From Ardenticatenaceae bacterium (GTDB lineage: Bacteria; Chloroflexota; Anaerolineae; Promineifilales; Promineifilaceae), in NCBI GenBank assembly GCA_020634215.1, contig JACKCD010000022.1:31832-95831 (forward strand): DNA of 64,000 nt, written 5' to 3'. The stretch's first letter is position 1. Every line of letters begins with the position of its first letter. The notes under the pieces were generated by a model. That model ran no database searches and had not been told where the DNA came from. It saw only the letters and a list, made by a program, of their open reading frames with translations. A program made the position numbers and the translations under genes. This document shows positions 36,101 to 44,017 of this stretch, piece after piece.

Positions 36101-36489
36101 TGCAGCGTGCCGCGATGACTCACCAAAATCACGCTGCTCTGCTCCACCCCCGCCACCTGACCTATCCACGTGGTGCTGCCGGAATGGTTTTGCTCCCGCC
36201 GCAAAAGAACGGCCGTTAGCACCTCATCGGCAAACAAATTGAGCCTTATCTGCTGGGGATTTTCTTGCAAAAGCGGCCAATTCACAGCCGCATAACGCGC
36301 CTGTACCACCGCTTCCTCCACAAAAACAGGCTTCCTAGGACGGTCGCTCACCGATACAAACAAGTCACTTGAGTTCTCGCCTTCCAATTCCACAGCCGGA
36401 GCAACCTGCCCCCTTGCTGCCGAGGCTGGAACGAACAAGAATAGAATTGTGATAAAAACGGCCGTTGCTCCCACTTTCAACTTCAACAT
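33184..36489 (-). CDS. Large secreted reprolysin-like metalloprotease
   Basis: From the ATG at 36489 (AGGAG upstream) the protein has 1,101 residues. A signal peptide (VFITILFLFVPASAARG) and a pro-region precede the catalytic domain. VIDLMVVYTAAMRAA opens it and TLPHEVGHNMGLRHDW is the zinc site (HExxHxxxxxHD), with a Met-turn in TVMAY. This places it in the metzincins near M12B. The rest is a chain of beta-rich modules (repeated GGTVTFAGIYGDQ-like and VEVSGNWEDEGNG-like strands), a jelly roll, and a C-terminal fibronectin-like domain (STVGTNYYYKIVAVNTCGST). It is probably an exported enzyme for extracellular protein. Confidence 0.88.
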   Translation of the reverse strand: MLKLKVGATAVFITILFLFVPASAARGQVAPAVELEGENSSDLFVSVSDRPRKPVFVEEAVVQARYAAVNWPLLQENPQQIRLNLFADEVLTAVLLRREQNHSGSTTWIGQVAGVEQSSVILVSHRGTLQGMISQPGAVYRIKYLEGALHQIARIDQSVYEDHEAEVPERGPQPGFRRSLTAVASDDGSVIDLMVVYTAAMRAANGGTAAVEAQIDLAVAEANIAYNNSGVGQAVHLVHAAEVTYTESGSSSTDLTRLQGTSDGHMDDVHTWRNTYHADFVLLVTNGGGCGLGYLQSSAPDPSFQSAAFSQANAGCLTGNYTLPHEVGHNMGLRHDWYVDASVTPAAHAHGFAYVAGSWRTVMAYNNLCADSGGSCTRLLYFSNPSINYNGNPTGVPAGTASNCVENALSPNPASCDAHNAAILNAGRVTNSQFRSSQITWLGNSTDWNSASNWRIYEGPLSGQTAVNRIPRAIDNVFIPTSPSGGNFPTLSSGTVAVRDLTIATGATLNMSGGTLTVYGHWEEQGTGTFNGSGGTVTFAGIYGDQAVTSNAASIFPNVQIGDGGSTTVNLGGNVDINGNVLIKSGATFNASSYTVEVSGNWEDEGNGFAAGTSTVILDGVDQTLDKVTTQAVFSENFDQYMDSCTSGVPSGWRRETISAGFGFAQCSQGGQSPSANRWSDTTDAWLHSLAVSLQPNITYQLSYKQRSGSSSSQQDWNVHLGTTQSAAGMTTLVDSATNVTNSSFVTETGSFTVATSGTYYLGFHNTRDTGSSYGSLDDVVLTAVQNLTFYNLTIANSGTATFNQNATVLNNLVVNSGATADFGNNDTTMEGSVTNNGTMQQSRNVSDGSGATTYEFLILKNAAGSSTKYYGVTIKPDGGQALGQTSVAVSGNQACTTNGSDPVLDRCYNITPTTAQSATIRYWYTNAELNGQTWNDLKLWDWHSSTWTELAAGNDTYGSGCGSDVGCWGQWTGVATFSPMVLGTTTAPAGSPAGTCSAPTAPTTMGLNTAGTQLTWSGGTADSYQVWRATNTPYFTPGASCASPGGLTCTANATSPLATSASTVGTNYYYKIVAVNTCGSTATATGHKGAFSFGITPGTP

Positions 36490-36595
36490 AGTCACGCACT
36501 TCTCCTTTGCCAACTTCAAATCCAATCACGTGTAGGCCACTTTAATAACAATCCATTATACAGCCGCTTAATCTACGCACAACTTACGGTTTCCC

Positions 36596-36620
36596 CCACG
36601 TTTTCACAGCCCAAACGTGG
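36596..36620. promoter_or_regulatory. Inverted repeat in a divergent promoter region
   Basis: CCACGTTT (36596-36603) and AAACGTGG (36613-36620) form a perfect 8-bp dyad with a 9-base spacer. A TAAAAT box follows at 36622-36627, about 65 bases before the kinase start. It may be an operator or a 5' hairpin. Confidence 0.45.
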
Positions 36621-36690
36621 TAAAATGCCACAAACACGGTCTGTCTACTGGCGGCACAGGTGCCCCAGCAAATAAGTATAAGAAAAACAG

Positions 36691-39600
36691 ATGAACAGAT
36701 GGTCTGGTCAACAAATTGGTAAATATGAGATAAAAGAGCTTCTTGGTCGGGGTGGTACGGGCGAAGTTTACAAAGCCTATCATCCGGCTCTAGCGCGTGA
36801 TGTCGCCATTAAAACCATCCACACCTTTAGCGATGACCCCAAAGCCATTGCCCGCTTCCGCCGCGAAGCCCAAATCATCGCCGCCCTGCGCCACCCCAAT
36901 ATTGTTCAAGTCCACGACTTCGACATCGCCGACGGCACCTTCTTCATGGTCATGGAACACGTCGCCGGGCAATCGCTGCAAAGCTACCTCAAGCCCATCC
37001 ATGCTCGTGGTGAAACCCTGCCGTTGACCGAAGCCCTTACCTTGTTCCAAACCATCTGCCGCGCCGTCATCTACGCCCACAACCAGGGCGTGGTTCATGC
37101 CGACCTCAAACCGGCCAACGTCCTGCTCAACAGCAGAAACCAGCCCATTTTGGTAGACTTTGGCCTCTCGCGGCTGGCCGGCCATGAAAGCATCACCCAT
37201 TCCAACGCCCTCACCGGCACCCCCGCCTACATGTCGCCAGAGCAGTGCAAAAGCCAGGGCAGCGATGAACGCAGCGACATCTACTCGCTGGGCGTGATGC
37301 TGTTTGAAATGGTGACGGGGACGCTCCCCTTTACCGGCGACTCCATCGTTGCCATCATCCTTAAACACATTGACGAGCCGCCCCCCTTCCCCCGCACCTT
37401 CAAACCCGACTTGCCCTTTGAGTTGGAAGATGTCATCCTGCAGACCCTAGAAAAAGAGCCATCCCGCCGCTTCCAAACCGTTAGCGACCTGCTGGAAGCG
37501 TTGGACAAGGTCATTGTGCCGCTGGGCGGGCTGCCATCGGCACTGTTTGACCAAAATGAACCGCTGCCGGAAGATGCCCAGCCATGCTATCGTGGGTTGC
37601 AGCCGTTTGAAGAGGAACACGCCGCCTATTATTTTGGACGTGAGACGCTGGTACGGCAGCTTTTGCAGCGGATGGAGGGCATGGTGCTGGGCGCAAGCGA
37701 CGGCACCAATGCCCCCGGTCGTTTCTTGGCGGTGCTGGGGGCATCAGGTTCGGGCAAATCATCGCTGATTCGCGCCGGACTAATTCCGCAACTAAGGGCA
37801 GGAGCCATTGCCAACAGCGAGACGTGGCAAATTCGGCTGCTGAAACCGGGACAACGGCCGTTAATCACCCTCACCAACACCCTCCACACCCTCGTTGCCG
37901 ACAAAGTCCTCACCGCCAGCGGGCTGGCCGAACAGGTGCAGCGCGACGGTCGCGGCCTTAACCGCGTTTTTAGCGAAACCCACCCCAACCAAAAGCTGCT
38001 GTTGGTCGTGGATCAATTTGAAGAAGTCTTTACCCTGTGCAGCGATGAAAACGAGCGGCGGCTCTTTATTGAAAACCTGCTCTACGCCGCCGCCGTCAGC
38101 AACGGCCCCATCTTCGTCCTGCTTACCATGCGTGCCGATTTTTACCACCGCTGCGCCGCCCACCGCGACCTCGCCCACCGCATTGCCAGCCAGCAAATGC
38201 TGGTGGGCAGCATGTCGCCGGCCGAACTGCGCCAGGCCATTGTCCAGCCCGCCCAGCACGCCGGACTCAAGCTGGAGCCAGGGCTGGTGGAAACCATTCT
38301 CGACGACGTTGCGCGGCAGCCAGGCGCATTGCCGCTGCTGCAACACGCCCTGCTGGAGCTTTGGCAACGGCGGCAGGGACGGCTGCTGACGCTGCGTGGC
38401 TACCACGCCAGCGGCGGCGTGCAGGGAGCCATTGCCCAACGTGCCAATGCCGTCTACGACAGGCTGCCCGACAGCCAGCGCCCTATTTTGCGCCGCATCA
38501 TGCTGCGGCTCACGGAATTGGGCGACGAAGGAGGGCAGGCTACCAGCCGCCGCGCCGCACCGTCTGAGTTTGAGGCACGCGACACCGACCCCAACACCAT
38601 CGCCAGCGTTTTGCGTACCCTGGCCGATGCGCGGCTGGTGACAGTGGGCGACGACACGGTGGAAGTGGCGCACGAAGCGCTGATTCGCAGTTGGCCGGCC
38701 TTAAACGAATGGCTGGAAGAAGACCGCGAAGGGCTGCGGATTCACCAGCATCTTAGCGAGGCGGCACAGGCATGGGCGGAGCTAGACCGTGACCCCGGCG
38801 AGCTATATCGTGGGCTGCGGCTGGCGCGTGCCAGCGAATGGGCCACTGACCATGACGACGAGTTAAACGCCGTTGAGCGCAGCTTTTTGCAAAGCTCACA
38901 GCAGTTGGCTGAGGCGAGAGCGGCAGAGGAAGAAGCGCAGCGGCAGCGAGAATTGGCACAGGCGCAGGAACTGGCCGAGCTATCGCAGCAGCAGGCGGAG
39001 CTGCAAGCGCGGGGAAATCAGCGGCTGCGGCTGCTGTTGGCGGCGGTGGGGGTGCTGCTGCTGGCGGCGGTGGGGACACTGTGGTTTGCCAACAGCCAGC
39101 GGCAATTGGTGGATGCCCGCCGTTTGGCTTTTGCCGCCGAGGCGCAGGCTGATATTGACCCGGAAACGGCCGTTCTCCTCGCCTACGAAGCCGTTGCCCA
39201 CCGCCAGGATTACCAAACCGAGCAGGCACTGCGTGATGCCCTGCGCCAAATTAGCTGGCAGTCACAAACGCTGGCTGGTCATACGGCCTCGCTATCGCAG
39301 GCCGTTTTTAGCCCCGACGGTAGCCGCCTGCTGACTACCAGTGAGGACGGCACGGCACGGCTGTGGAGCAGCGATGGGCTGCTGCTAGAAACGCTGGCAG
39401 GGCATGAGGACAAGGTGATTAACGGCCGTTTTAGCCCCAATGGTACCCTCATTCTCACCGCCTCGGCCGATGGTACGGCGCGACTGTGGGACGGTAACGG
39501 CAATCCGCTGGCAACCCTCAGCGGCCACGAGGACGGGCTGATTGACGCGCTGTTTACCCCCGATGGGCAAAGCATTGTCACCGCTGCGGCCGACGGCACG

Positions 39601-41352
39601 GCGCGGCTGTGGACGCTGGCGGGTGAGCCGGTGGTAACGTTTGATGGGCATGACGGGGAGGAATTAACGGCCGTTGATCTCAGCCCCGACGGTACTCACT
39701 TGGTTACAGCCGATGCCAGCGGCGTGGCGGTGCTGTGGCAGCTAGACGGAACGGCCGTTATCACCCTACCCGCCCATGAAGCCACCATTGTGGTAGTCCG
39801 CTTTGCCCCCGACGGCCAAACCTTCCTCACCGGTTCCGAAGACAAAACGGCGCGGCTGTGGGATTTGAACGGCGAGATGTTGGCACGGTTTGACCATGAC
39901 GAAACGCTCACCACCGCCGCCTTCTTGCCCGATGGCAGCGCCATTTTGACCTCGGCGGGACGGGAAAACCGGCTGCGGCTGTGGCATTTGGATGGCAGTC
40001 AGCGGGCGGCGTTTTACGGCCACACGCGCAAAATCAACAGCGTTGCCTTTGCCCCTAACGGTCAGGAGGTACTGACCGGGTCAGAGGATGGCACGGCGCG
40101 GCTATGGCAGCTTAACGGGCAGCTTGTGACCACGCTGCGCGGCCACACGGCCGACATCTTCACTGCCCACTTTAGCCCCGACGGAAGGACCATTGTCACC
40201 AGTTCGGACGACGGCACGGCCAGGCTATGGCGGCCGGCCGACACCCCCACCCCGGCCTTGATTGGGCACACCGACGAGGTGGAGAACACGGTCTACAGCG
40301 CAAACGGCCGTTTTATCCTCACCGCCTCCACCGACAAAACCGCCCGGCTGTGGGACAGCGATGGCAACACCCTCACCACCTTTGTAGGGCACGAAGCCCA
40401 GGTAGACACCGCCTATTTTAGCCCCGACCAGCGCTTCGTTGTCACAGCCTCGGAAGACGGCACGGCGCGGCTGTGGGATGTCAACGGCAACCAGCTTGCC
40501 ATCTTGCAGCACGAAGACGAAGTGGGTGGTGCCTATTTTAGCCCCGATGGACAACTGCTTCTCACCTACTCCAATGACAAAACCTCACGATTATGGACAT
40601 TGCAGGGCGTAGAAATTGCGCGGGTGAAGCATGGTAACGAGTTGCAAATGGCGCAGTTTAGCCCCGATGGGCAATTGGTTGTTAGCACCGATGAGGATGG
40701 TGTGACCAAGGTCTGGGATTTACAAGGCCATGAACGGGTCGTTGTTGAACACGGCGAAAAGACCAATACCGCCTTTTTTAGCCCCGATGGGCAAACGTTC
40801 CTGACCTCAGGCGATGATTTTGTGGCGCGGCTGTGGAATTTGCACGGGGAAGAGATTGCGTCATTTGTCGGCCATACCGATGAACTGGAGCGAGCGGTGT
40901 TTAGTCCGGACGGTAAAATGGTGGCAACATCGGGCAAGGATCGCACGGGCAAGCTGTGGACAATTGACGGTGAACTGGTGGCAACGCTAACAGGCCACAC
41001 CAATGTGGTCAAATGGATTGATTTTAGCCCCAACAGCCAACAGGTGGTAACGGCTTCGGATGATGGCACGGTGCGGCTGTGGAATTTGCAGGGGGAACTG
41101 CTGACGATTTTCCGCGACCACGCTAACTGGGTGGCAACGGCCGTTTTTAGCAGCGATGGCACCCGGATTGTCACCGCCTCACGCGATTACACGGCGCGGC
41201 AGTTTATGGTGAACGTGGAGGATGTGGTGAAAACGGCCGTTTGCCAACTCAACCGCCCCCTCGGCGAAGCCGAAATTGCCCGTTTTCAGGTCGGTACCCC
41301 CACGCTGAACCTGGAAGGGCGGCAATGCCCGCCGGTTTATAGTTGGAATTAG
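36691..41352 (+). CDS. Ser/Thr kinase - nSTAND ATPase - transmembrane - 16 WD40 repeats
   Basis: The protein has 1,553 residues. Residues 1-275 form a PknB-type kinase: LLGRGGTGEVYKAY, DVAIKTI, catalytic loop VVHADLKPANVLL (Asp138), DFGLSR, and GTPAYMSPEQ. The usual HRD Arg is Ala137. Residues ~305-760 form an nSTAND1-like module with Walker A ASGSGKSS (351-358) and Walker B LLVVDQFEEVF. A helix at about 779-800 is followed by WD40 repeats from ~855 to ~1525. I count 16 repeats of the H...V....FSPDG..hhT.s.DGTARLW type. The WD40 part should face outside if the kinase is cytoplasmic. It is probably a signalling scaffold; the stimulus is unknown. Confidence 0.93.
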   Translation: MNRWSGQQIGKYEIKELLGRGGTGEVYKAYHPALARDVAIKTIHTFSDDPKAIARFRREAQIIAALRHPNIVQVHDFDIADGTFFMVMEHVAGQSLQSYLKPIHARGETLPLTEALTLFQTICRAVIYAHNQGVVHADLKPANVLLNSRNQPILVDFGLSRLAGHESITHSNALTGTPAYMSPEQCKSQGSDERSDIYSLGVMLFEMVTGTLPFTGDSIVAIILKHIDEPPPFPRTFKPDLPFELEDVILQTLEKEPSRRFQTVSDLLEALDKVIVPLGGLPSALFDQNEPLPEDAQPCYRGLQPFEEEHAAYYFGRETLVRQLLQRMEGMVLGASDGTNAPGRFLAVLGASGSGKSSLIRAGLIPQLRAGAIANSETWQIRLLKPGQRPLITLTNTLHTLVADKVLTASGLAEQVQRDGRGLNRVFSETHPNQKLLLVVDQFEEVFTLCSDENERRLFIENLLYAAAVSNGPIFVLLTMRADFYHRCAAHRDLAHRIASQQMLVGSMSPAELRQAIVQPAQHAGLKLEPGLVETILDDVARQPGALPLLQHALLELWQRRQGRLLTLRGYHASGGVQGAIAQRANAVYDRLPDSQRPILRRIMLRLTELGDEGGQATSRRAAPSEFEARDTDPNTIASVLRTLADARLVTVGDDTVEVAHEALIRSWPALNEWLEEDREGLRIHQHLSEAAQAWAELDRDPGELYRGLRLARASEWATDHDDELNAVERSFLQSSQQLAEARAAEEEAQRQRELAQAQELAELSQQQAELQARGNQRLRLLLAAVGVLLLAAVGTLWFANSQRQLVDARRLAFAAEAQADIDPETAVLLAYEAVAHRQDYQTEQALRDALRQISWQSQTLAGHTASLSQAVFSPDGSRLLTTSEDGTARLWSSDGLLLETLAGHEDKVINGRFSPNGTLILTASADGTARLWDGNGNPLATLSGHEDGLIDALFTPDGQSIVTAAADGTARLWTLAGEPVVTFDGHDGEELTAVDLSPDGTHLVTADASGVAVLWQLDGTAVITLPAHEATIVVVRFAPDGQTFLTGSEDKTARLWDLNGEMLARFDHDETLTTAAFLPDGSAILTSAGRENRLRLWHLDGSQRAAFYGHTRKINSVAFAPNGQEVLTGSEDGTARLWQLNGQLVTTLRGHTADIFTAHFSPDGRTIVTSSDDGTARLWRPADTPTPALIGHTDEVENTVYSANGRFILTASTDKTARLWDSDGNTLTTFVGHEAQVDTAYFSPDQRFVVTASEDGTARLWDVNGNQLAILQHEDEVGGAYFSPDGQLLLTYSNDKTSRLWTLQGVEIARVKHGNELQMAQFSPDGQLVVSTDEDGVTKVWDLQGHERVVVEHGEKTNTAFFSPDGQTFLTSGDDFVARLWNLHGEEIASFVGHTDELERAVFSPDGKMVATSGKDRTGKLWTIDGELVATLTGHTNVVKWIDFSPNSQQVVTASDDGTVRLWNLQGELLTIFRDHANWVATAVFSSDGTRIVTASRDYTARQFMVNVEDVVKTAVCQLNRPLGEAEIARFQVGTPTLNLEGRQCPPVYSWN

Positions 41353-41364
41353 TCAGGCAAGCGT

Positions 41365-41426
41365 GGGACGTAGGGCGTAGGGAGTAGGGAGAAATACACC
41401 CTACACCCTACGCCCCACCCCCTACA
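41365..41426. repeat. Heptamer hairpin, GGCGTAG family
   Basis: The left arm (41365-41391) is GGACGTAGGGCGTAGGGAG-like with GTAG every 7 bp. The right arm (41396-41426) has CCCTACA, CCCTACG and CCCCCTACA. It lies between two plus-strand genes. Confidence 0.8.
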
Positions 41427-41432
41427 AAAAAC

Positions 41433-42194
41433 ATGGATTTCACAGGCAAAACAGTTCTGGTAACAGGTGGCTCACGCGGGATTGGCCGCGAGGTGGCGCG
41501 GCAATTTGCCGAGCGCGGGGCACTGGTGGCGGTGCATTACAACAGCAACCGACAGGCAGCGGAGGAAACGGTAGCGACGTTACCGGGTGGGCCGCATCTT
41601 ATCGTGCAAGCGGATTGTATGGATGCGGATGGGGTGCAAAGGATGGTGGAAACGGCCGTTTCTCATCTCGGCCGGCTCGACATTCTGGTCAACAACGCCG
41701 GTATCTTTGAAAGCCATCCCCTGGCCGATGTTTCCTACGAAGCGTGGCAAGCGGCGTGGCACAACACCCTCGGCACTAACCTCATTGGTGCGGCCAACGC
41801 CGCCTATTGCGCCGCCCGGCACATGATCAAACAGGGGCATGGCGGGCGCATCATTAACATTTCCTCACGCGGGGCGTTTCGCGGGGAACCATTGGCACCG
41901 GCCTACGGAGCCAGCAAAGCAGGCATGAACGCCATGAGCCAATCGCTGGCAAAATATTTGGCTCCTCACAACATTTTTGTCGGCGTGGTGGCTCCCGGCT
42001 TTGTCGAAACTGACATGGCCGCTTCCATTTTAGCCAGCCCCGCCGGAGACGAAATTCGCAGCCAAAGCCCGCTGGGTCGGGTTGCTAAACCAGAGGAAGT
42101 CGCCTATGCTGCCGTCTTTTTGGCTTCGGAAGGAGCAGAATTTATGACGGGGGCAATCATTGATGTCAATGGCGCATCCTATTTGAGAAGCTGA
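41433..42194 (+). CDS. Short-chain dehydrogenase/reductase (FabG-like)
   Basis: The protein has 253 residues, the classical SDR length. TGGSRGIG binds the cofactor, NNAG follows the fourth strand, and ISS...YGASKAG holds the Ser-Tyr-Lys catalytic residues. The residue after the second strand (HYNSNRQAAEE) favours NADP(H). The C-terminal RVAKPEEVAYAAVFLASEGA and GAIIDVNGASYLRS are typical of 3-oxoacyl-ACP reductase-like enzymes. The substrate cannot be fixed, and no other fatty-acid genes are adjacent. One AACGGCCGTT (41652) encodes TAV. Confidence 0.9.
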   Translation: MDFTGKTVLVTGGSRGIGREVARQFAERGALVAVHYNSNRQAAEETVATLPGGPHLIVQADCMDADGVQRMVETAVSHLGRLDILVNNAGIFESHPLADVSYEAWQAAWHNTLGTNLIGAANAAYCAARHMIKQGHGGRIINISSRGAFRGEPLAPAYGASKAGMNAMSQSLAKYLAPHNIFVGVVAPGFVETDMAASILASPAGDEIRSQSPLGRVAKPEEVAYAAVFLASEGAEFMTGAIIDVNGASYLRS

Positions 42195-42353
42195 GTCGGA
42201 AGATTCGCATTCTCAAAAAACCAAAAATTTCTGAAAAAACCTGTCATAATCGCCCCCGTAATGGTGGTTTTAACAAAACAGCCATATGTTTATGTGAAGC
42301 AAGGTAGAAATAACTCCCCAATCTAACAACTTATCTACTTTGGGAGAACACAA

Positions 42354-42734
42354 GTGAATTATAAGGTACTGGTTATTGACGATGAACCAATGTCTCGCGC
42401 TTTGTTGCGTTTGACGTTACAAGAAAATGATTTTGATGTAATGGAAGCCAATGATGGCCTGGCAGCCTTAACCATGATTGGGCAGCAACAACCCGACCTA
42501 ATTATTGTTGATGTGGTTATGCCATCTTTAAGTGGGCTTGATTTGTGCCGTATTGTGCGCCAAAACAATCAATTGGGGGCGATCCCCATCTTAATTGTGA
42601 GTGCCAAGGCACAGATGGAAGCAGTTCGAGCGGGGATGCGAGCCGGAGCCACGCATTATCTAACTAAACCAATTTCGCGGCGGGAATTGATGCGGATAGT
42701 CACAGACCTGCTGCCCGCCCCATTAACACCTTAG
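42354..42734 (+). CDS. Single-domain response regulator (CheY-like)
   Basis: The protein has 126 residues and starts at GTG 42354, with GGGAG 10 bases before it. VLVIDDEPMSRALLR has the acidic pocket, the phospho-acceptor is in PDLIIVDVVMPSLSG, and YLTKPISRREL carries the conserved Lys-Pro. There is no output domain, so it must act through a partner. No kinase is next to it; the multi-GAF kinase at 51748 is a possible but unproven partner. It contains no AACGGCCGTT. Confidence 0.92.
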   Translation: MNYKVLVIDDEPMSRALLRLTLQENDFDVMEANDGLAALTMIGQQQPDLIIVDVVMPSLSGLDLCRIVRQNNQLGAIPILIVSAKAQMEAVRAGMRAGATHYLTKPISRRELMRIVTDLLPAPLTP

Positions 42735-42735
42735 G

Positions 42736-42772
42736 AAGATTGGAGACTAACCAATCTTTAATCTCCAATCTC
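42736..42772. repeat. Short heptamer hairpin, GATTGGA family
   Basis: GATTGGAGACTAA on the left faces CCAATCTTTAATCTCCAATC on the right. It lies in a convergent gap between the response regulator and DUF4342 genes. Confidence 0.65.
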
Positions 42773-42784
42773 TGCTCTCTATCT

Positions 42785-43120
42785 TTACACTGCTTCAGCC
42801 GGTTCGGCTGGTGCCTTTTCGCTGCGTTCTACCACAATTTTGCAATCCGTCACCAGTGCCGCAATCAGGGCAATGGCTGAATAGACGGGCAGCAAGGCAA
42901 TGCCTACCACGCCCAAGACCATCGGCACTTCAAAGTGAATCCCCTTAGCCTCGTTGATAATAACAATCCGGCGGACAGTGGTTTCGTTGTAAAGCTGCTT
43001 GATGGTGCCCAACAGCTCCTCGCCAGCTACCTTTAGCTCTTCTGTCCAGTTTTTTGCACCACTGTTTTTCTCAGCAGCCGGTTCTTCTTCTACATGAATT
43101 TTTTCTTCGTTTTCGCTCAT
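42785..43120 (-). CDS. DUF4342 family protein
   Basis: The protein has 111 residues. An acidic N-terminal tail leads to WTEELKVAGEELLGTIKQLY and RRIVIINEAKGIHFEVPMVLG, the DUF4342 signature. A hydrophobic hairpin follows (VGIALLPVYSAIALIAALV) and the protein ends DCKIVVERSEK. The family is common in Firmicutes and Chloroflexota and its role is unknown. It sits downstream of a membrane-protein gene on the same strand, separated by 214 bases of repeat-rich DNA. Confidence 0.85.
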   Translation of the reverse strand: MSENEEKIHVEEEPAAEKNSGAKNWTEELKVAGEELLGTIKQLYNETTVRRIVIINEAKGIHFEVPMVLGVVGIALLPVYSAIALIAALVTDCKIVVERSEKAPAEPAEAV

Positions 43121-43152
43121 TTGTACAAAATACTCCTATAAGAATTGAAATT

Positions 43153-43187
43153 GAGAGATTGGGAGACTAAATCTCTTAGTCTCCTAG
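43153..43187. repeat. Interlocked inverted heptamers
   Basis: AGAGATT pairs with AATCTCT and GAGACTA with TAGTCTC in one 35-base stretch. This is the same idea as the longer heptamer hairpins but with one copy of each unit. Confidence 0.55.
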
Positions 43188-43217
43188 CCTGGGCAAGCCA
43201 GAACCAAAAACGTTACA

Positions 43218-43317
43218 CACAGAGGCTCACAGAGAAGACACAGAGAGGCTCAGAGGAAAATGAGGTTTTATCTCGCTTTCTCTGTGAAGCTCTTTCCTAT
43301 CTCTGTGTAACTCTGTG
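43218..43317. mobile_element. Gene-less copy of the mirrored CACAGAG element
   Basis: CACAGAG lies at 43218, 43228 and 43239 and its variant CTCAGAG at 43249. CTCTGTG lies at 43280, 43301 and 43311 with variant CTCTTTC at 43290. Both arms keep the 10-11-10 spacing seen around the GxxExxY gene. The centre is 24 bases with no gene. It lies between two minus-strand genes. Confidence 0.65.
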
Positions 43318-43334
43318 TCATCTTAAGGTACTTG

Positions 43335-43895
43335 TTACGCCGCCTTCGCCGCCTGCCGCCGTTCATGCAGCAGCAGATAGAGACCGCCCACAATTAGGAC
43401 CAGCGGCATCCACGGCTGGAAAGTCCCAAAGATGATTAGCTCAAAAAAGATTGCCAGCCCTACCCAGATAAAGGTGAAGAGGCGGATAAATTTACGGCCG
43501 TTTTCGTGCACCCGATGCGTGGGGTCAAACCGTTTGATATACATCAGCCCGGCCGCCACCGACATGGGAACTACCGTCCAGCAGTAGGCCCACGCTTCAA
43601 AGTGGTCGGTGAGGTTCATGGCAAAGAGCAGAACGCCAACGGCCGTTAACAGTGCCCCCGGCACGGCCAAAAAGGAAAGTGGGTGTTGACGAACGGCCGT
43701 TGACTGCGCCGACGGCCACAACAGCAACAACCCCGGCACAATCACAAACCCCGGCCACAAAAACGACATCGGGTTCACCATAAACAAATTGGCAAACAGC
43801 AGCACCACCCCCGCCCCAATCACCGCCAGCGGCAGCCAGGAACCCTGGCGCTGGAGTTTATTCTTTTCTTCTGCTTTATACAGCTTCTCGTCCAT
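43335..43895 (-). CDS. Hypothetical membrane protein, about six helices
   Basis: The protein has 186 residues from the ATG at 43895 (an ATG two codons upstream is also possible). A charged Lys/Glu-rich N-terminus (MDEKLYKAEEKNKLQRQG) is followed by helices SWLPLAVIGAGVVLLFANLF, FLWPGFVIVPGLLLLWP, LSFLAVPGALLTAVGVLLF, YCWTVVPMSVAAGLMYI and FIWVGLAIFFELIIFG, then a last helix near the C-terminus. The alternation of GhhhhP helices recalls the helical part of LiaF/DUF5668-like membrane proteins, but I am not sure of a family. Two AACGGCCGTT copies fall in loops. Confidence 0.65.
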   Translation of the reverse strand: MDEKLYKAEEKNKLQRQGSWLPLAVIGAGVVLLFANLFMVNPMSFLWPGFVIVPGLLLLWPSAQSTAVRQHPLSFLAVPGALLTAVGVLLFAMNLTDHFEAWAYCWTVVPMSVAAGLMYIKRFDPTHRVHENGRKFIRLFTFIWVGLAIFFELIIFGTFQPWMPLVLIVGGLYLLLHERRQAAKAA

Positions 43896-43913
43896 AAACA
43901 CGCTCCTTGCAGC

Positions 43914-43931
43914 CGAGGATTCCCATCCTCG
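43914..43931. repeat. Small perfect hairpin
   Basis: CGAGGAT-TCCC-ATCCTCG is a 7-bp stem with a 4-base loop. It lies between the ArsA gene and the membrane-protein gene, close to the latter's start. Confidence 0.45.
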
Positions 43932-44017
43932 CCCAGCTTCACAACTATCGGGAAGAATTCACTGCCTCTACGTACCTAATCTGCGAAAGTTGCAGCACAA
44001 ACCAACCGTCCAGCCAA

